IMG/VR virus record: IMGVR_UViG_3300050821_001198
Coordinates: 62,001 to 126,000 of that record
Reading direction: 5' to 3' (one strand)
DNA length: 64,000 nucleotides
Source: a virus
In this document: piece by piece, positions 40,378 to 49,371 of the stretch
Numbering within the stretch: position 1 is the first letter of the stretch
Layout: each line of letters opens with the position of its first letter
Notes under the pieces: generated by a model
Seen by the model: only the letters and a program-made list of their open reading frames with translations
Database searches by the model: none
Told to the model about the DNA's origin: nothing
Made by a program: the position numbers and the translations under genes

Positions 40378-41162
40378 TACTTCTTCGCCTTGATCTTGCC
40401 GGTCCCGGCGTTCTGAGTCGCAGGCTTTGCCACGTTGCTCGGATTTACCGCCTGACCGTTGTTGAACTGTGAGGGCTGAGCCCCTAGAAAGGACGAGTAG
40501 TCTCCGCCGCTCCAAGCTTGTACGATCTTCGAGAACTGGTTGCCGAGATCCTTGGACACCGAGTCCTGGAGGGTCTTGATCTGAGCCGGGGTAACCTTGC
40601 CTTGGAAGGGCGACGTGAAGGGGCTCTGGCTTGGATCGGGGTACTTGAGCGATACGCCGTCCTGGATCTTCTGAAAGGCGACAGCATCCGCTCCAGCGCC
40701 CGCGAGGATGTCGTCTAGGGACATACCTGTTCCGATCTGTTCAACGACCTTCCCGGCGATCTGCCACGTAGGGGCGGCGGTATCTCTGTCGAGCATGTAA
40801 CCTGGTAGGTTCTGCAACTGGAAGCCGACAATCCAGTTACGCTCCGGGTAGGTCATTGTGATGTAACGCTCTGTGTAAGTGACAGTTCCTTTGCCGCCCT
40901 GCGAGGCGCGCTGCATATACATCAGAAACCAGCGATAGATGTCCTCCATGCCGGGATTCCCGTAGTCTCCGGTCAACTGGCGCTCGCACGAGCCTTGGAC
41001 CGTCAGAGTGTCAACAAAACACGATAGGATCTGGACAACCTCGCCTCCGTACGTCGGGTAGCGTTGAGTGTTGAGCCCGTAGGTCCAATTGATGTTGTCT
41101 GCGCCCGTCTGGACGAAGAGATCCTCAGTGATGAAGTCGTGGTGAAACTGGAGGACTGGCAT
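40377..41162 (-). CDS. Tail/baseplate protein (261 aa)
   Basis: 261 residues from ATG 41162, overlapping the tape measure stop as TAATG. The N-terminal half is beta-rich with aromatic residues; the C-terminal half is low-complexity with Pro/Ser/Gln and a basic end (GKIKAKK). Position between tape measure and hub suggests a tail-tip or baseplate component. Not recognised. Confidence 0.65.
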   Translation of the reverse strand: MPVLQFHHDFITEDLFVQTGADNINWTYGLNTQRYPTYGGEVVQILSCFVDTLTVQGSCERQLTGDYGNPGMEDIYRWFLMYMQRASQGGKGTVTYTERYITMTYPERNWIVGFQLQNLPGYMLDRDTAAPTWQIAGKVVEQIGTGMSLDDILAGAGADAVAFQKIQDGVSLKYPDPSQSPFTSPFQGKVTPAQIKTLQDSVSKDLGNQFSKIVQAWSGGDYSSFLGAQPSQFNNGQAVNPSNVAKPATQNAGTGKIKAKK

Positions 41163-43462
41163 TACCCACCGTACGATCCAGCGGCCGTGGTCGCCTGAAT
41201 GGCGCTGGCACCACTGCTGAAAGCGAGCGATGGGTCGGGGAGAGAGGCAGCCGGAGTATTGGTGGCCTGGGCACCGCTGTTGGCGATGTCCTTCCATGAC
41301 ATACCCGTCTTCATCTGGAACCACCGTTGGGCCGCCGGGGAAAGGTCGATTACTCCGCCGCCAAGACCGCTGTTGATGGTGTTCCCGCTGTTCTGGTTCT
41401 TCATCCACTGCTCGATCCGAGACGGGATGTCGTTCGGATTGGTCGGGTTCTTGCCGGTGCCAAAGATCTTCGTCCACTCACTACCATTGATCCCGGCCTT
41501 ATGCGCCTCACTGTAGAGCGGAGCCAGTGCAGACCGGATGGCGTGATACTGAAGGTCTTGGTTAGTGATCCCTTGGAGCGCCGTGCCCTGAAGGTGGCTT
41601 GGGTTGAGCCCCATCTTCTTGGCTTCCTCCTTTAGCATGTTGGCGTTCTGGATTGACTTGACATCCTGTGCTACGGATTGCGCTCCCTGAGCGAGATTAG
41701 CCTGGGCTGTGATCTTCGAGGCACCCTCTGTGCGAAGGGACTTGATCTGCTGCGCTGTGATGCCACCACCGATTAGCTGGGCTGCAAGCTGGTCTGCCTG
41801 TTCGCGGGCAATGGCTGGAGCGTCACCCGCTGCGAGGCGCTGCTTGTAGAACATATTGCTCATGTTCGTCGCCTGAGTGGCCAGAGCGCCCGCCTGCTGG
41901 CCTGCGGACAGGAAGTTGGTCATACCGGGTAGGATGTTGTTCTGGGCCGCCAGAGGGCCTGCCACGAGCGGAGAGGCCATAGCTCCCTGGAGGGTGACAG
42001 CCGACATTCCGGTGGCAGTCTGGATTGCGATACCGTTGATGAGACCCTGTGTGAAGTTCGATCCCTGACTCTTAGCCGTCTCAGCGAACTGAGTAAGCGC
42101 CTGGTTAGACGCATCGACTGCTAGGTTAGCCGCCTGAGCGGCGGTCGGTAGAGCCTTCAGTACCTCTGTGAAATCCTGAAGTGACGATGACCCGTAACGA
42201 ATCATCTGATCGATCATCGGGGCCACTGTGGTTGTAGATCCGATAGCTCCGCCACCGTATTGGCCGCTGGCTTGAAGCTGGCCCCACATCCCGGCGGCGT
42301 TGTTCATCGTGCTCCCTGACCAACCTAGTGACTGGAGGCTGTTCTGAGCCTGGCGCATCCAACTAGACGAGCCACCCGGACTCAAACCGTAAGCTAATGC
42401 CTGTTCGGAGTTATTTACCGCCTGCCGACCGGCGGGGCTGATTCCACCGCCGCCTAGGAAGCCCGATCCGCCGATTCCGTTGCTAAAGATGTCGAGAGGG
42501 TTCAGGTTCGGCATAGTGAAGCCGGGGATACGGACTCCGAGGCCGCCGATACCAAGCGTCGTGCCGCCCTGAGCGAGTCCCATCGAGGTACCTTGACCGA
42601 TAGCCGTGTAGGGGTTCAGTGGAATCCCGGTCGTCTGAGTGAATGCCGCTGAGTACGGGGCTAGCTGAGAGAGCTTGCCAAGACCACTGCTGGCCGTGTT
42701 GAGAAGTCCGCTGACGGCTCCCGGTGCGCCTTGGATCATGTTGGCAAGCGCATTGCCGCCCGACTTGATCAGGCCAGACACACCACCGCTTGGGTTGTAG
42801 ATGTTAGAGCCAGCCATATTGCCGCCGCCCCCGATCCCATAGAGCGCCTGTGAGAACTGATTGGCCCCCGCTCGAACCCCACTCGCGATGGCGCTAGAGG
42901 CACTGGACACCGCGTTCGACCGCGCGGCCATTCCGCCGAGTCCGGTTACGTGCTGAAGCTGTCGCAAGATGTCTTGAGAGTTGAACTCACCGATACGCGG
43001 GATGTAGATGTCGTCCTCGTTGGCCGACCCGCCACCCTGGCCCTGGCGTACTCCGGTGCCGTGTGTACGAGCGCCGAATCCGGGACGTGATGTTCGAGGT
43101 CCGGGCGGAGAACTGTCAAGATCAGAGTCTTCTTTGATCCCGGTATCGGGGCGACTGGCGGAGTCGATGTTCGAGCTTGGTGCGGCCGGGGCGGGCGGCG
43201 GCGTTGACGCCTGACTGAATGCTCCTGCTGCTGTCGAACCGACACTAGGGACCACCTGGCCGAGAGCGACTAGGATCTCCTTGTTCTGTTCAACGATAGA
43301 CCTTAGCGAGCCGCTGAGACCGCCAACCTGTTCGGTGAACGCCTTGAGTACGTCACGCGAGTCACTGCCGAGAAGGCTAAGTGAAATGTCGATCTGGCCT
43401 GGATGTTGCGGACCCTGACCGAGTAGTGACATCTGGTTGGGGTTGGGTGGCTGTGCTGGCAT
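41162..43462 (-). CDS. Tape measure protein
   Basis: 766 residues. Long Ala/Gln/Gly/Ser-rich sequence with helical stretches, hydrophobic patches (GGGGNMAGSNIYNPSGGVSG, MGLAQGGTTLGIGGLG) and a Pro-rich disordered N-terminal region. Gene order (tail chaperones upstream, hub downstream) fits. Length sets tail length in the family; 766 residues would imply a moderately short tail by the usual rule. Confidence 0.72.
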   Translation of the reverse strand: MPAQPPNPNQMSLLGQGPQHPGQIDISLSLLGSDSRDVLKAFTEQVGGLSGSLRSIVEQNKEILVALGQVVPSVGSTAAGAFSQASTPPPAPAAPSSNIDSASRPDTGIKEDSDLDSSPPGPRTSRPGFGARTHGTGVRQGQGGGSANEDDIYIPRIGEFNSQDILRQLQHVTGLGGMAARSNAVSSASSAIASGVRAGANQFSQALYGIGGGGNMAGSNIYNPSGGVSGLIKSGGNALANMIQGAPGAVSGLLNTASSGLGKLSQLAPYSAAFTQTTGIPLNPYTAIGQGTSMGLAQGGTTLGIGGLGVRIPGFTMPNLNPLDIFSNGIGGSGFLGGGGISPAGRQAVNNSEQALAYGLSPGGSSSWMRQAQNSLQSLGWSGSTMNNAAGMWGQLQASGQYGGGAIGSTTTVAPMIDQMIRYGSSSLQDFTEVLKALPTAAQAANLAVDASNQALTQFAETAKSQGSNFTQGLINGIAIQTATGMSAVTLQGAMASPLVAGPLAAQNNILPGMTNFLSAGQQAGALATQATNMSNMFYKQRLAAGDAPAIAREQADQLAAQLIGGGITAQQIKSLRTEGASKITAQANLAQGAQSVAQDVKSIQNANMLKEEAKKMGLNPSHLQGTALQGITNQDLQYHAIRSALAPLYSEAHKAGINGSEWTKIFGTGKNPTNPNDIPSRIEQWMKNQNSGNTINSGLGGGVIDLSPAAQRWFQMKTGMSWKDIANSGAQATNTPAASLPDPSLAFSSGASAIQATTAAGSYGG

Positions 43463-43488
43463 CCTGTACGTTACCTGCGAGCTACCAC

Positions 43489-43517
43489 TTGACTTAGAGC
43501 GGTGCCAATGCTATACT
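43489..43517 (+). promoter_or_regulatory. Leaderless extended -10 promoter of the membrane protein gene
   Basis: TTGACT (43489-43494), 17-bp spacer ending TGC, TATACT (43512-43517). The ATG at 43524 begins 6 bp after the -10, so the predicted start site is the A of the start codon. Confidence 0.75.
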
Positions 43518-43523
43518 CCTAGC

Positions 43524-43742
43524 ATGATCTTCGTAAACCTACTTATCTTCCTCGCCGTGGTAGGAGGTAGCTGGTGGCTCGTCCGAGGGCTCATCCGAGG
43601 GATTCGGAATCCGAAACCCTGTCGGCCCAAGACAACCGTCTGGAACGCCGGATGGTCAAACCCCCTACCCAATCTGCACTACGACGAACAGATGGAAGAG
43701 TACGAGCGCCTGATGGAGCGGTGGCGGGCTAATCGTCGCTAA
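43524..43742 (+). CDS. Small single-pass membrane protein, lone plus-strand gene in the tail operon
   Basis: 72 residues. One N-terminal membrane helix (FVNLLIFLAVVGGSWWLVRGLI), basic RGIRNPK after it (positive-inside), then a polar C-terminal tail ending in helical EEYERLMERWRANRR. Antisense orientation, own promoter and leaderless start mark it as a moron-like gene. Superinfection exclusion proteins have this size and form, but the function is unknown. Its end overlaps the convergent chaperone gene by 14 nt. Confidence 0.72.
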   Translation: MIFVNLLIFLAVVGGSWWLVRGLIRGIRNPKPCRPKTTVWNAGWSNPLPNLHYDEQMEEYERLMERWRANRR

Positions 43743-43977
43743 TGTCTTCCGGCATCGAGCTATGGAACTCCGCAATGAGCTTCTGTAGATCGGACTCGCT
43801 CTGCGGGTGGTAGAAGTCATCCTCGTTCATCCCGGTTTCGATTCGGTCGAAGCTCGAATCACCGTATAGCTGATCGAAGAGGGTCCAGTTGCTTGCGAGC
43901 AGTTGACCCTTGAACTGATCCTCGGCATCCTCGTGGTGCTTCTTGTCTTCGCGGATGATCGCGAAACTCAAGAGCAT
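43729..43977 (-). CDS. Second tail assembly chaperone frame
   Basis: 82 residues if started at ATG 43977, whose ATG overlaps the upstream stop as TAATG. The frame stays open back to at least 44121 and beyond, lying -1 relative to the upstream gene, so it may instead be reached by ribosomal frameshifting, as in lambda G/GT. Acidic and helical. No canonical slippery heptamer was found by eye in the overlap. Confidence 0.6.
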   Translation of the reverse strand: MLLSFAIIREDKKHHEDAEDQFKGQLLASNWTLFDQLYGDSSFDRIETGMNEDDFYHPQSESDLQKLIAEFHSSMPEDISDD

Positions 43978-44516
43978 TAGGTGGATGGCATTGAGCCCGT
44001 CAGAAGTTCCCGAATGTCCTCGGTAGGTCTCGGAAAGTCTACCGCTGCGGACAAGGAGTCGGGCGAGATTGGCGAGTCCGTCCGACTCCTTGGCGATAAA
44101 TCCCGCATCGCCTCGATACACGCAAGCTGGCGAGCCCGCAGAAGCTCGTACTCCTTGAACAGATGCTCGATGACTGGCTTGTACCAGTTCTCCGTCACGT
44201 ACGCGAACCGAGAATCGGCAAACGCCCTGGCGCTCGGTCCGATCTTCTCACAGAAGTCCTCGAAGTGATCAATGTGGGTTAGGCTCAGAGCCACCGTAGC
44301 CGCCGCTAGGCAGAGAACCTGACCAAAGGATTCCTGGTACTCCTTGACGATCCGGTAGACCTGTAGCTCTTCCTGTGCCTTTAGAGTGCGTAGCCCGAAC
44401 GAGTGACCGCACCATTCGACAGTAGTGTCAAGATGTCCAAGGACGATGAGTCCTTCTAGGTCGTTTTGTACCTCTTCCGGGAACGCATCAAACGGTCCCG
44501 CACTTGACTGATTCAT
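43977..44516 (-). CDS. Tail assembly chaperone
   Basis: 179 residues, mostly helical up to about 145, then a Pro/Ser-rich end. Lies between tail tube and tape measure genes, the fixed place for tail assembly chaperones. Paired with an overlapping -1 frame downstream. Would bind the tape measure protein during tail assembly and be absent from the virion. Confidence 0.68.
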   Translation of the reverse strand: MNQSSAGPFDAFPEEVQNDLEGLIVLGHLDTTVEWCGHSFGLRTLKAQEELQVYRIVKEYQESFGQVLCLAAATVALSLTHIDHFEDFCEKIGPSARAFADSRFAYVTENWYKPVIEHLFKEYELLRARQLACIEAMRDLSPRSRTDSPISPDSLSAAVDFPRPTEDIRELLTGSMPST

Positions 44517-44530
44517 GTTGCTCGCTTTGA

Positions 44531-45097
44531 CTAGGAGGAAGTGCGCTTATAGTGCGTGTAGTTGACCGTGATTTGCTTGTAAATCTGCATCGTCCCGATG
44601 GAGACGGTCTCGCCGTCCTGGTAGTTCGAGATGACGCAGTTGAAGTAGTTTTCCTGGTACTGCCCCTGATTCGAGCCAGCGGGCGGATAGACGTACTTTG
44701 TGACCTGAATCGGCTGGGTGTAAGCTGACACAGCATTGAAGATGTCTGCCAGGTCCGTCGCGTTGTTCTGGTCGTTGTTGCCGGATGTGATCGGACTGTT
44801 ACCGTTGGCGGCCTTACCCTTGATCGCGGTAGCGAGCGACTGTAGCTCTTCCCAGACGGAGAGCCCGTAAAGCTCCACGATCTCAAGGACGAGCGTGCCC
44901 ATGCCGATGGCGTTCGGAGTAATGACAGCTAGGGGGCGTCGTGCATCAAGTGGCTGGATGGCCACTGCATCCGCCACAGGGGCGGGAGAAGTGTGAGCAA
45001 GCTGGTTGCAGTGGGCGATCAGCTTGCCGTCCCAATAGAAGACGGTGAACTTGGAACCCGCAACGCGGAACTGTGACGCTGGAACGTTAGATGCCAT
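44531..45097 (-). CDS. Tail tube protein
   Basis: 188 residues, directly after the sheath gene. Beta-rich with a central helix (SVWEELQSLATAIKG), the typical fold outline of contractile tail tubes. No sequence signature is recognised; the call rests on size and gene order (sheath, tube, chaperone, tape measure). Confidence 0.7.
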   Translation of the reverse strand: MASNVPASQFRVAGSKFTVFYWDGKLIAHCNQLAHTSPAPVADAVAIQPLDARRPLAVITPNAIGMGTLVLEIVELYGLSVWEELQSLATAIKGKAANGNSPITSGNNDQNNATDLADIFNAVSAYTQPIQVTKYVYPPAGSNQGQYQENYFNCVISNYQDGETVSIGTMQIYKQITVNYTHYKRTSS

Positions 45098-45102
45098 CTA
45101 GA

Positions 45103-47013
45103 TTACCCGGCCGTTACCGTTGAAGTATTGGCTGTCCCGGCGGCCATGTTGACCGCGAAGGAAAGCTGGATGTAGTCGATTGGGAAGTTCGGAGTGAAGT
45201 TGAACGACACGGCCACAGTGGTCGGGTTGTTGGACACGACGATTGCCGCCACACTGTCATAGCTCGCGATGTCGCCCGCGCCCTGTAGGGCTTCAAGGAC
45301 GGCGATTACCGCCGACTCAACGTAGGTGCCGGGGTCTTGCCCCGGAGGAACGGTCTTGCCGATGATCTGCCCCTGGAGGGTCTCGATCATGCTCGTGATC
45401 ATGAAGAACTTGGAGCGAACCACCGAAAGCTCACGACGAGCGTAGGTAGAGTTATCAAGGGTGATCGCGTGGCGGATCTGAACCGACTGAGTGTTGATCG
45501 GCTGAGTAACAACCAGCATGCCCGCCTGTGCGTCGGCCTGAAGGTCAGCCTTGGTGCGCTTGGGCACATCAGCGATGCCGAGAATGCCCGGGATAGTATC
45601 GAGGTTGATCGTGTCCGAGATTGATCCGGAGTTGAGCAGTCCGGCGATGGCTGCCGCGACGTACTGGCCGCCAATCTGACCGACGACATTGCTGACCGGG
45701 AAGGCATAGTTGAAGGTGGTGGAGTTGACAAGTACCATGCTTTGTGACATGGCGTTGGCGTAACGACTCTGGAGGGTGGCGGCGTGGACACGCATGGTGG
45801 CCTTGTCCGGGTATGACGGTGACCCGGCCGCCTCTTGTGACCCGTCCTCGCCAGCGATAGCCTGAATCCAGACATCATTGTTCTGCTGGATGTTGAGGAA
45901 GTCTTCGACGGCCTCTAGGATGGCGAGCATCCCTAGGTTGTTGAGGTTCGCTGACTGACCGATGACCGGGACAATGAGATCAACGTTGACCTGATCCTGT
46001 AGGGCGGTAAGAGTCTGCTCCCACGCCGTGCTGGCGGTATTGGCGTCGGTCGTAGATGGCTGACCCTTGGTCGAATCCGGGTCAGCCGGGTCGGCCAGGG
46101 TGAAGAGCGGAGCAATGAAGATCTGCTGTGCGCCTGCGCCGAACGCTAGAAGGGCAGCAAAGCTTACGGGAGTCTCAACGCCTGTACCAAGGGCGTTCGT
46201 CGCTGGACCATACTGGTTCTCCACATCAGAGAGATTGGTGTAGAGAGCGGCATCGAAGTACCCGGCAGTGGTGTACTGGTAGGTGACGAACACAGTGCCC
46301 GTCTGGGGGATACGGGAAGATGAAGTGCGCTGAATACCAAGGTTGTCCGATGAGACTGTGTAGTCCTCTTCTGCTCCCTCTTGGTACGGATTCGATGCCG
46401 TGAAGTTCGGGTTGGTTGCGTCGAAGACCTCAACCACTGAGACGAGAGAGGCTCCGGGGTTGGCGGCTAGGGTTGGTAGGTCAACCTCAACACCTGTGCC
46501 CGGGAGGGCGGCCGTGTTACTGACCGGGGGTGTGGCGAGGGTGCCATGCGGGATGCCCGTGTCGAGGAAGGTTGTTCCGTATGCGGTGAAGTAGACGTTC
46601 TCGGAGTCTGTGACCGTGCCACGGTAAACGCGGTATGAAACGGCCCCGACCGATGCGGTCCAGGAGATGGTGACGCTAGAAGTATCGTTGTCTGAGACAG
46701 TGGTGGCGTTGACCTCGCTCGACGCGATGGTCTCGCCCGCCGCGTTGACTGCGGTGACGACGTAGAAGTATTCGACTGTGCCGGACGATGACCCTAGAAC
46801 GCCGCCCGTGTTATGTAGGACGGCTGCGGGACTAGCCGGGGCCGCAACGTGGCCGCCAGGACCGTCATCGAAGGTGAGGATGTCGGTGACCTCAATGTAG
46901 CCCTGCGAGAGTCCTACAAGCGCGATGTTCTCGACGCCCGCGAGTTCTGCGGTCACGGCCGAGTTTGTAGTCTCAGCAACCTGGATTCCGGGATCAACGT
47001 AAGGAATGGCCAT
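45103..47013 (-). CDS. Tail sheath protein with inserted Fn3-like domain
   Basis: 636 residues. N-terminal MAIPYVDPGIQVAETTNSAV and C-terminal elements (SMIETLQGQIIGKTVPPG, a final domain with PNFPIDYIQLSFAVNM) are typical of contractile sheaths. Residues about 75-175 hold a Fn3-like domain (YFYVVTAVNAAGETIASSEV...AVSYRVYRGT), which is not part of the core sheath and probably decorates its outside. Proves the contractile tail. Confidence 0.88.
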   Translation of the reverse strand: MAIPYVDPGIQVAETTNSAVTAELAGVENIALVGLSQGYIEVTDILTFDDGPGGHVAAPASPAAVLHNTGGVLGSSSGTVEYFYVVTAVNAAGETIASSEVNATTVSDNDTSSVTISWTASVGAVSYRVYRGTVTDSENVYFTAYGTTFLDTGIPHGTLATPPVSNTAALPGTGVEVDLPTLAANPGASLVSVVEVFDATNPNFTASNPYQEGAEEDYTVSSDNLGIQRTSSSRIPQTGTVFVTYQYTTAGYFDAALYTNLSDVENQYGPATNALGTGVETPVSFAALLAFGAGAQQIFIAPLFTLADPADPDSTKGQPSTTDANTASTAWEQTLTALQDQVNVDLIVPVIGQSANLNNLGMLAILEAVEDFLNIQQNNDVWIQAIAGEDGSQEAAGSPSYPDKATMRVHAATLQSRYANAMSQSMVLVNSTTFNYAFPVSNVVGQIGGQYVAAAIAGLLNSGSISDTINLDTIPGILGIADVPKRTKADLQADAQAGMLVVTQPINTQSVQIRHAITLDNSTYARRELSVVRSKFFMITSMIETLQGQIIGKTVPPGQDPGTYVESAVIAVLEALQGAGDIASYDSVAAIVVSNNPTTVAVSFNFTPNFPIDYIQLSFAVNMAAGTANTSTVTAG

Positions 47014-47051
47014 CGTCGTAAGTTACTCAGTCGCGGAGATTGAAAACAAGG

Positions 47052-47750
47052 TTAGGAACTTGGCGGGATGACGATTGCTCCATCCGGGTCTTCGAGGTCT
47101 GGAACAGGGTCGCCCTCGATCTCACTGTATGGGTAGAGCAACACCTTCTCGATGGCTGCTGTGAGGGGTGCTAGGTTCGGGAGACTCGTGAATTCGCCCA
47201 GGATGTTAGTCCGATAGGTAGTCTTGAAGAGCAGTTCGTTCTCAGCATTCCAGGGCGCGGGTACCGTGACATTCCCGAACGGAGTTAGCTCGTCACTGTT
47301 GATGTTCACGAAGTTGTAGTTGCGGTAAGGGTACACGTCGGCTAGGTCCCCATACACACGGTCGAAGAATTCACCCATCCAACTACCTAGAGACCCCGAT
47401 GTGATCAGGGTGACCAGCGACCCGGCCATGCGATCACGACTCAGGGGGTCCATCGTCTGGATCTCGAATTCGATATCACCCTCGTAGTAGTAGTGCTCGA
47501 ACGCTTGAATCTCGCCATTGATGGTGAGGGTATCCTTGTTACCGACACCAGAGTTCTTGATGTCGCGGCCGTAGTACCTCACGATCATAAGGGGGTACTT
47601 GACCTCATCGGTCGTGTATTCGTAGATGACCATTGTCTGGGCGATTGCAGGATCGGGATGCTGGGCGTACGCACGCCGCAGACCATCGATCATGGTCGCG
47701 TAGAGAAAGCTGGGATAGGGGATCGACTGATCCGGGAAGAGCTTGGCCAT
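47052..47750 (-). CDS. Head-tail connector or tail terminator-like protein
   Basis: 232 residues with several beta strands and an amphipathic N-terminal helix (MIDGLRRAYAQHPDP). The central IEFEIQTMDPLSRDRMAGSLVTLI recalls the tail terminator fold. Upstream of the sheath gene, where terminators commonly lie. TAATG overlap upstream. Confidence 0.55.
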   Translation of the reverse strand: MAKLFPDQSIPYPSFLYATMIDGLRRAYAQHPDPAIAQTMVIYEYTTDEVKYPLMIVRYYGRDIKNSGVGNKDTLTINGEIQAFEHYYYEGDIEFEIQTMDPLSRDRMAGSLVTLITSGSLGSWMGEFFDRVYGDLADVYPYRNYNFVNINSDELTPFGNVTVPAPWNAENELLFKTTYRTNILGEFTSLPNLAPLTAAIEKVLLYPYSEIEGDPVPDLEDPDGAIVIPPSS

Positions 47751-48097
47751 TAGAGGCCGCCGATGTAGCTAGTGCCGTCTTTGATACCGGCCATGATCAG
47801 AGAGACGAAGAGATCTTGGTTCTGGACGAGTGACACCTGAACGGCTGTCTGGGCCACCTGTCTCATCTGCTGATCGATCTGGAAGACTTCCTCGGGCGGC
47901 AATCCTGTCAAGATCCCGGGATCGTACGTCAGTGTCAGGTATTCGTCACTTGACAGGCTGTTGGCTTCCCGAAAGGGAGCACCCGCTGCTCTAGCGCGAG
48001 CCGGAAGAACACCGGCCCGCTCGCTATTGGCGATGTCGGCTGCGTCCCGCAGGATCTTGTCGATGCACTTATGGGGCGGCTGGAGGAACCTGGACAT
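47750..48097 (-). CDS. Hypothetical connector-region protein (115 aa)
   Basis: 115 residues. A helical N-terminus (IDKILRDAADIANSERAG), a middle YDPGILTGLPPEEVF and a helical C-terminus. One-base overlaps with both neighbours. Possibly a connector or neck component by position only. Confidence 0.6.
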   Translation of the reverse strand: MSRFLQPPHKCIDKILRDAADIANSERAGVLPARARAAGAPFREANSLSSDEYLTLTYDPGILTGLPPEEVFQIDQQMRQVAQTAVQVSLVQNQDLFVSLIMAGIKDGTSYIGGL

Positions 48098-48951
48098 TAG
48101 CGGTCGATCTCCACGTCGTAGGCGGTGTGGCCGTAGGGGAGGCGGTTCTCGGCGGAGATCTGATTCAGGACATAAGCGTTACCTGTCGGGGTGTACACCG
48201 GGGTCGCACCGGCACCGGGGGAGCTACCGTCGTCATTACCTGTCGGGATACGTCTCGCAACGCCTCTATCTCTCCGACCCTTCTTGTCATTGCCTCGGAC
48301 CGTAATAGGCTGCATCGAACGACACTCGTACCGCTCATGCGCCTGAACGATGTTGCCGCCATTGTCCATGTCGATTGAGACAAGTAGGTCGCCATCGTTC
48401 ATGATTGGGAACCACGGACAGATGATCTGGGGCTGCATGACTCGCATGATCGAACCGCTCGCATCGACCTTGAGGTAATCGAGGGGTGAGTCGGGCTGGA
48501 TGCAGTAGACGATCCATCCCGGGCCGTAGCCGCGATACAGGGGAGCGGGAGTCCATCCGGCACCGGGGTTTGTGGCAAACTGTTGGATGTTCCCCTCGGC
48601 ATCGTAATACTCGTTTGGCGAGATTGCCTGGCTCACGAAGCTAACACCATGAGAGATGGTGTCGAAACGCCCTGAACGCCCGTAGATGTCACTGAATGCC
48701 GGGGACGCCTGAGCGATCCCTAGTTGCACATCGACCGGGCTGTATTTGTGCTTCCAAAGGAACGGTGTCCCGACACGCCGAAAAGCGTCATAAACCCAGC
48801 GGCGGCGGCGAGCTACCTGCTTGGGAATCCCCGGCTCACCGATGTATTTGGCGGCGTAGTTGAGACCCTGCGGAGTAGTGGTGACGACGAAGGCATTGCC
48901 TGTCGCTGTTGACTCGCTCTGACTAACCCCGGAACCGGCGTAATTAGTCAT
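48097..48951 (-). CDS. Head-tail connector-region protein (284 aa)
   Basis: 284 residues. The N-terminal half has a basic patch (KQVARRRRWVYDAFRRVG); the middle is beta-rich with WIVYCIQPDSPLDYL and ICPWFPIMNDGDLLVSI. No catalytic motif. Probably virion neck; not recognised by family. Confidence 0.6.
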   Translation of the reverse strand: MTNYAGSGVSQSESTATGNAFVVTTTPQGLNYAAKYIGEPGIPKQVARRRRWVYDAFRRVGTPFLWKHKYSPVDVQLGIAQASPAFSDIYGRSGRFDTISHGVSFVSQAISPNEYYDAEGNIQQFATNPGAGWTPAPLYRGYGPGWIVYCIQPDSPLDYLKVDASGSIMRVMQPQIICPWFPIMNDGDLLVSIDMDNGGNIVQAHERYECRSMQPITVRGNDKKGRRDRGVARRIPTGNDDGSSPGAGATPVYTPTGNAYVLNQISAENRLPYGHTAYDVEIDR

Positions 48952-48954
48952 GGG

Positions 48955-49371
48955 TTAGTCCATTGTCAACTGGATGGACGAACTTGAGAAGTCGAGGGAG
49001 TCGCCAGAGTTGATCGTGCGCGGAGTGTTGAGGTAGCCCCACCAGATCTGATTGCCGCCGCTAGGGAGGTCCAGGAGCGAAAAGCCGGTGACGATACCCC
49101 AAGCGGCGGTGGCACCACCAGAGGCCGGAAACGCGACCGCTGTGATATTCGTGGAAACGGCGGGAGATCCAGAGGCTTCCGTGAAGTACATGGACTGACG
49201 AAGATAGGCACCCCCGGAGACCTCGGTCCCGGCAGTAGTGTCAGTCGGGGCAACCGTATACAGTGCAAGCCATAGAGAGGAAGGGACGTTCGTGCCTCCG
49301 TTGCCGGTGCTAGCGTTGAGCAGGAGTTGCTCTCCGTACTGTGTAAGTGATCCGATTGAAGGGAGGGGCAT
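48955..49371 (-). CDS. Conserved phage structural protein (138 aa)
   Basis: 138 residues, a compact beta protein with LWLALYTVAPTDTTAGTEV, AYLRQSMYFTEASGSP and IWWGYLNTPRTINSGD. This arrangement occurs in an uncharacterised phage structural family I recall from many tailed phages. Likely a virion surface or connector piece. Confidence 0.65.
   Translation of the reverse strand: MPLPSIGSLTQYGEQLLLNASTGNGGTNVPSSLWLALYTVAPTDTTAGTEVSGGAYLRQSMYFTEASGSPAVSTNITAVAFPASGGATAAWGIVTGFSLLDLPSGGNQIWWGYLNTPRTINSGDSLDFSSSSIQLTMD

Noticed and set aside
43437-43523. Upstream extension of the membrane protein gene
   Set aside because: Would place the start upstream of and across its promoter and overlap the tape measure start; ATG 43524 begins with a typical membrane helix.
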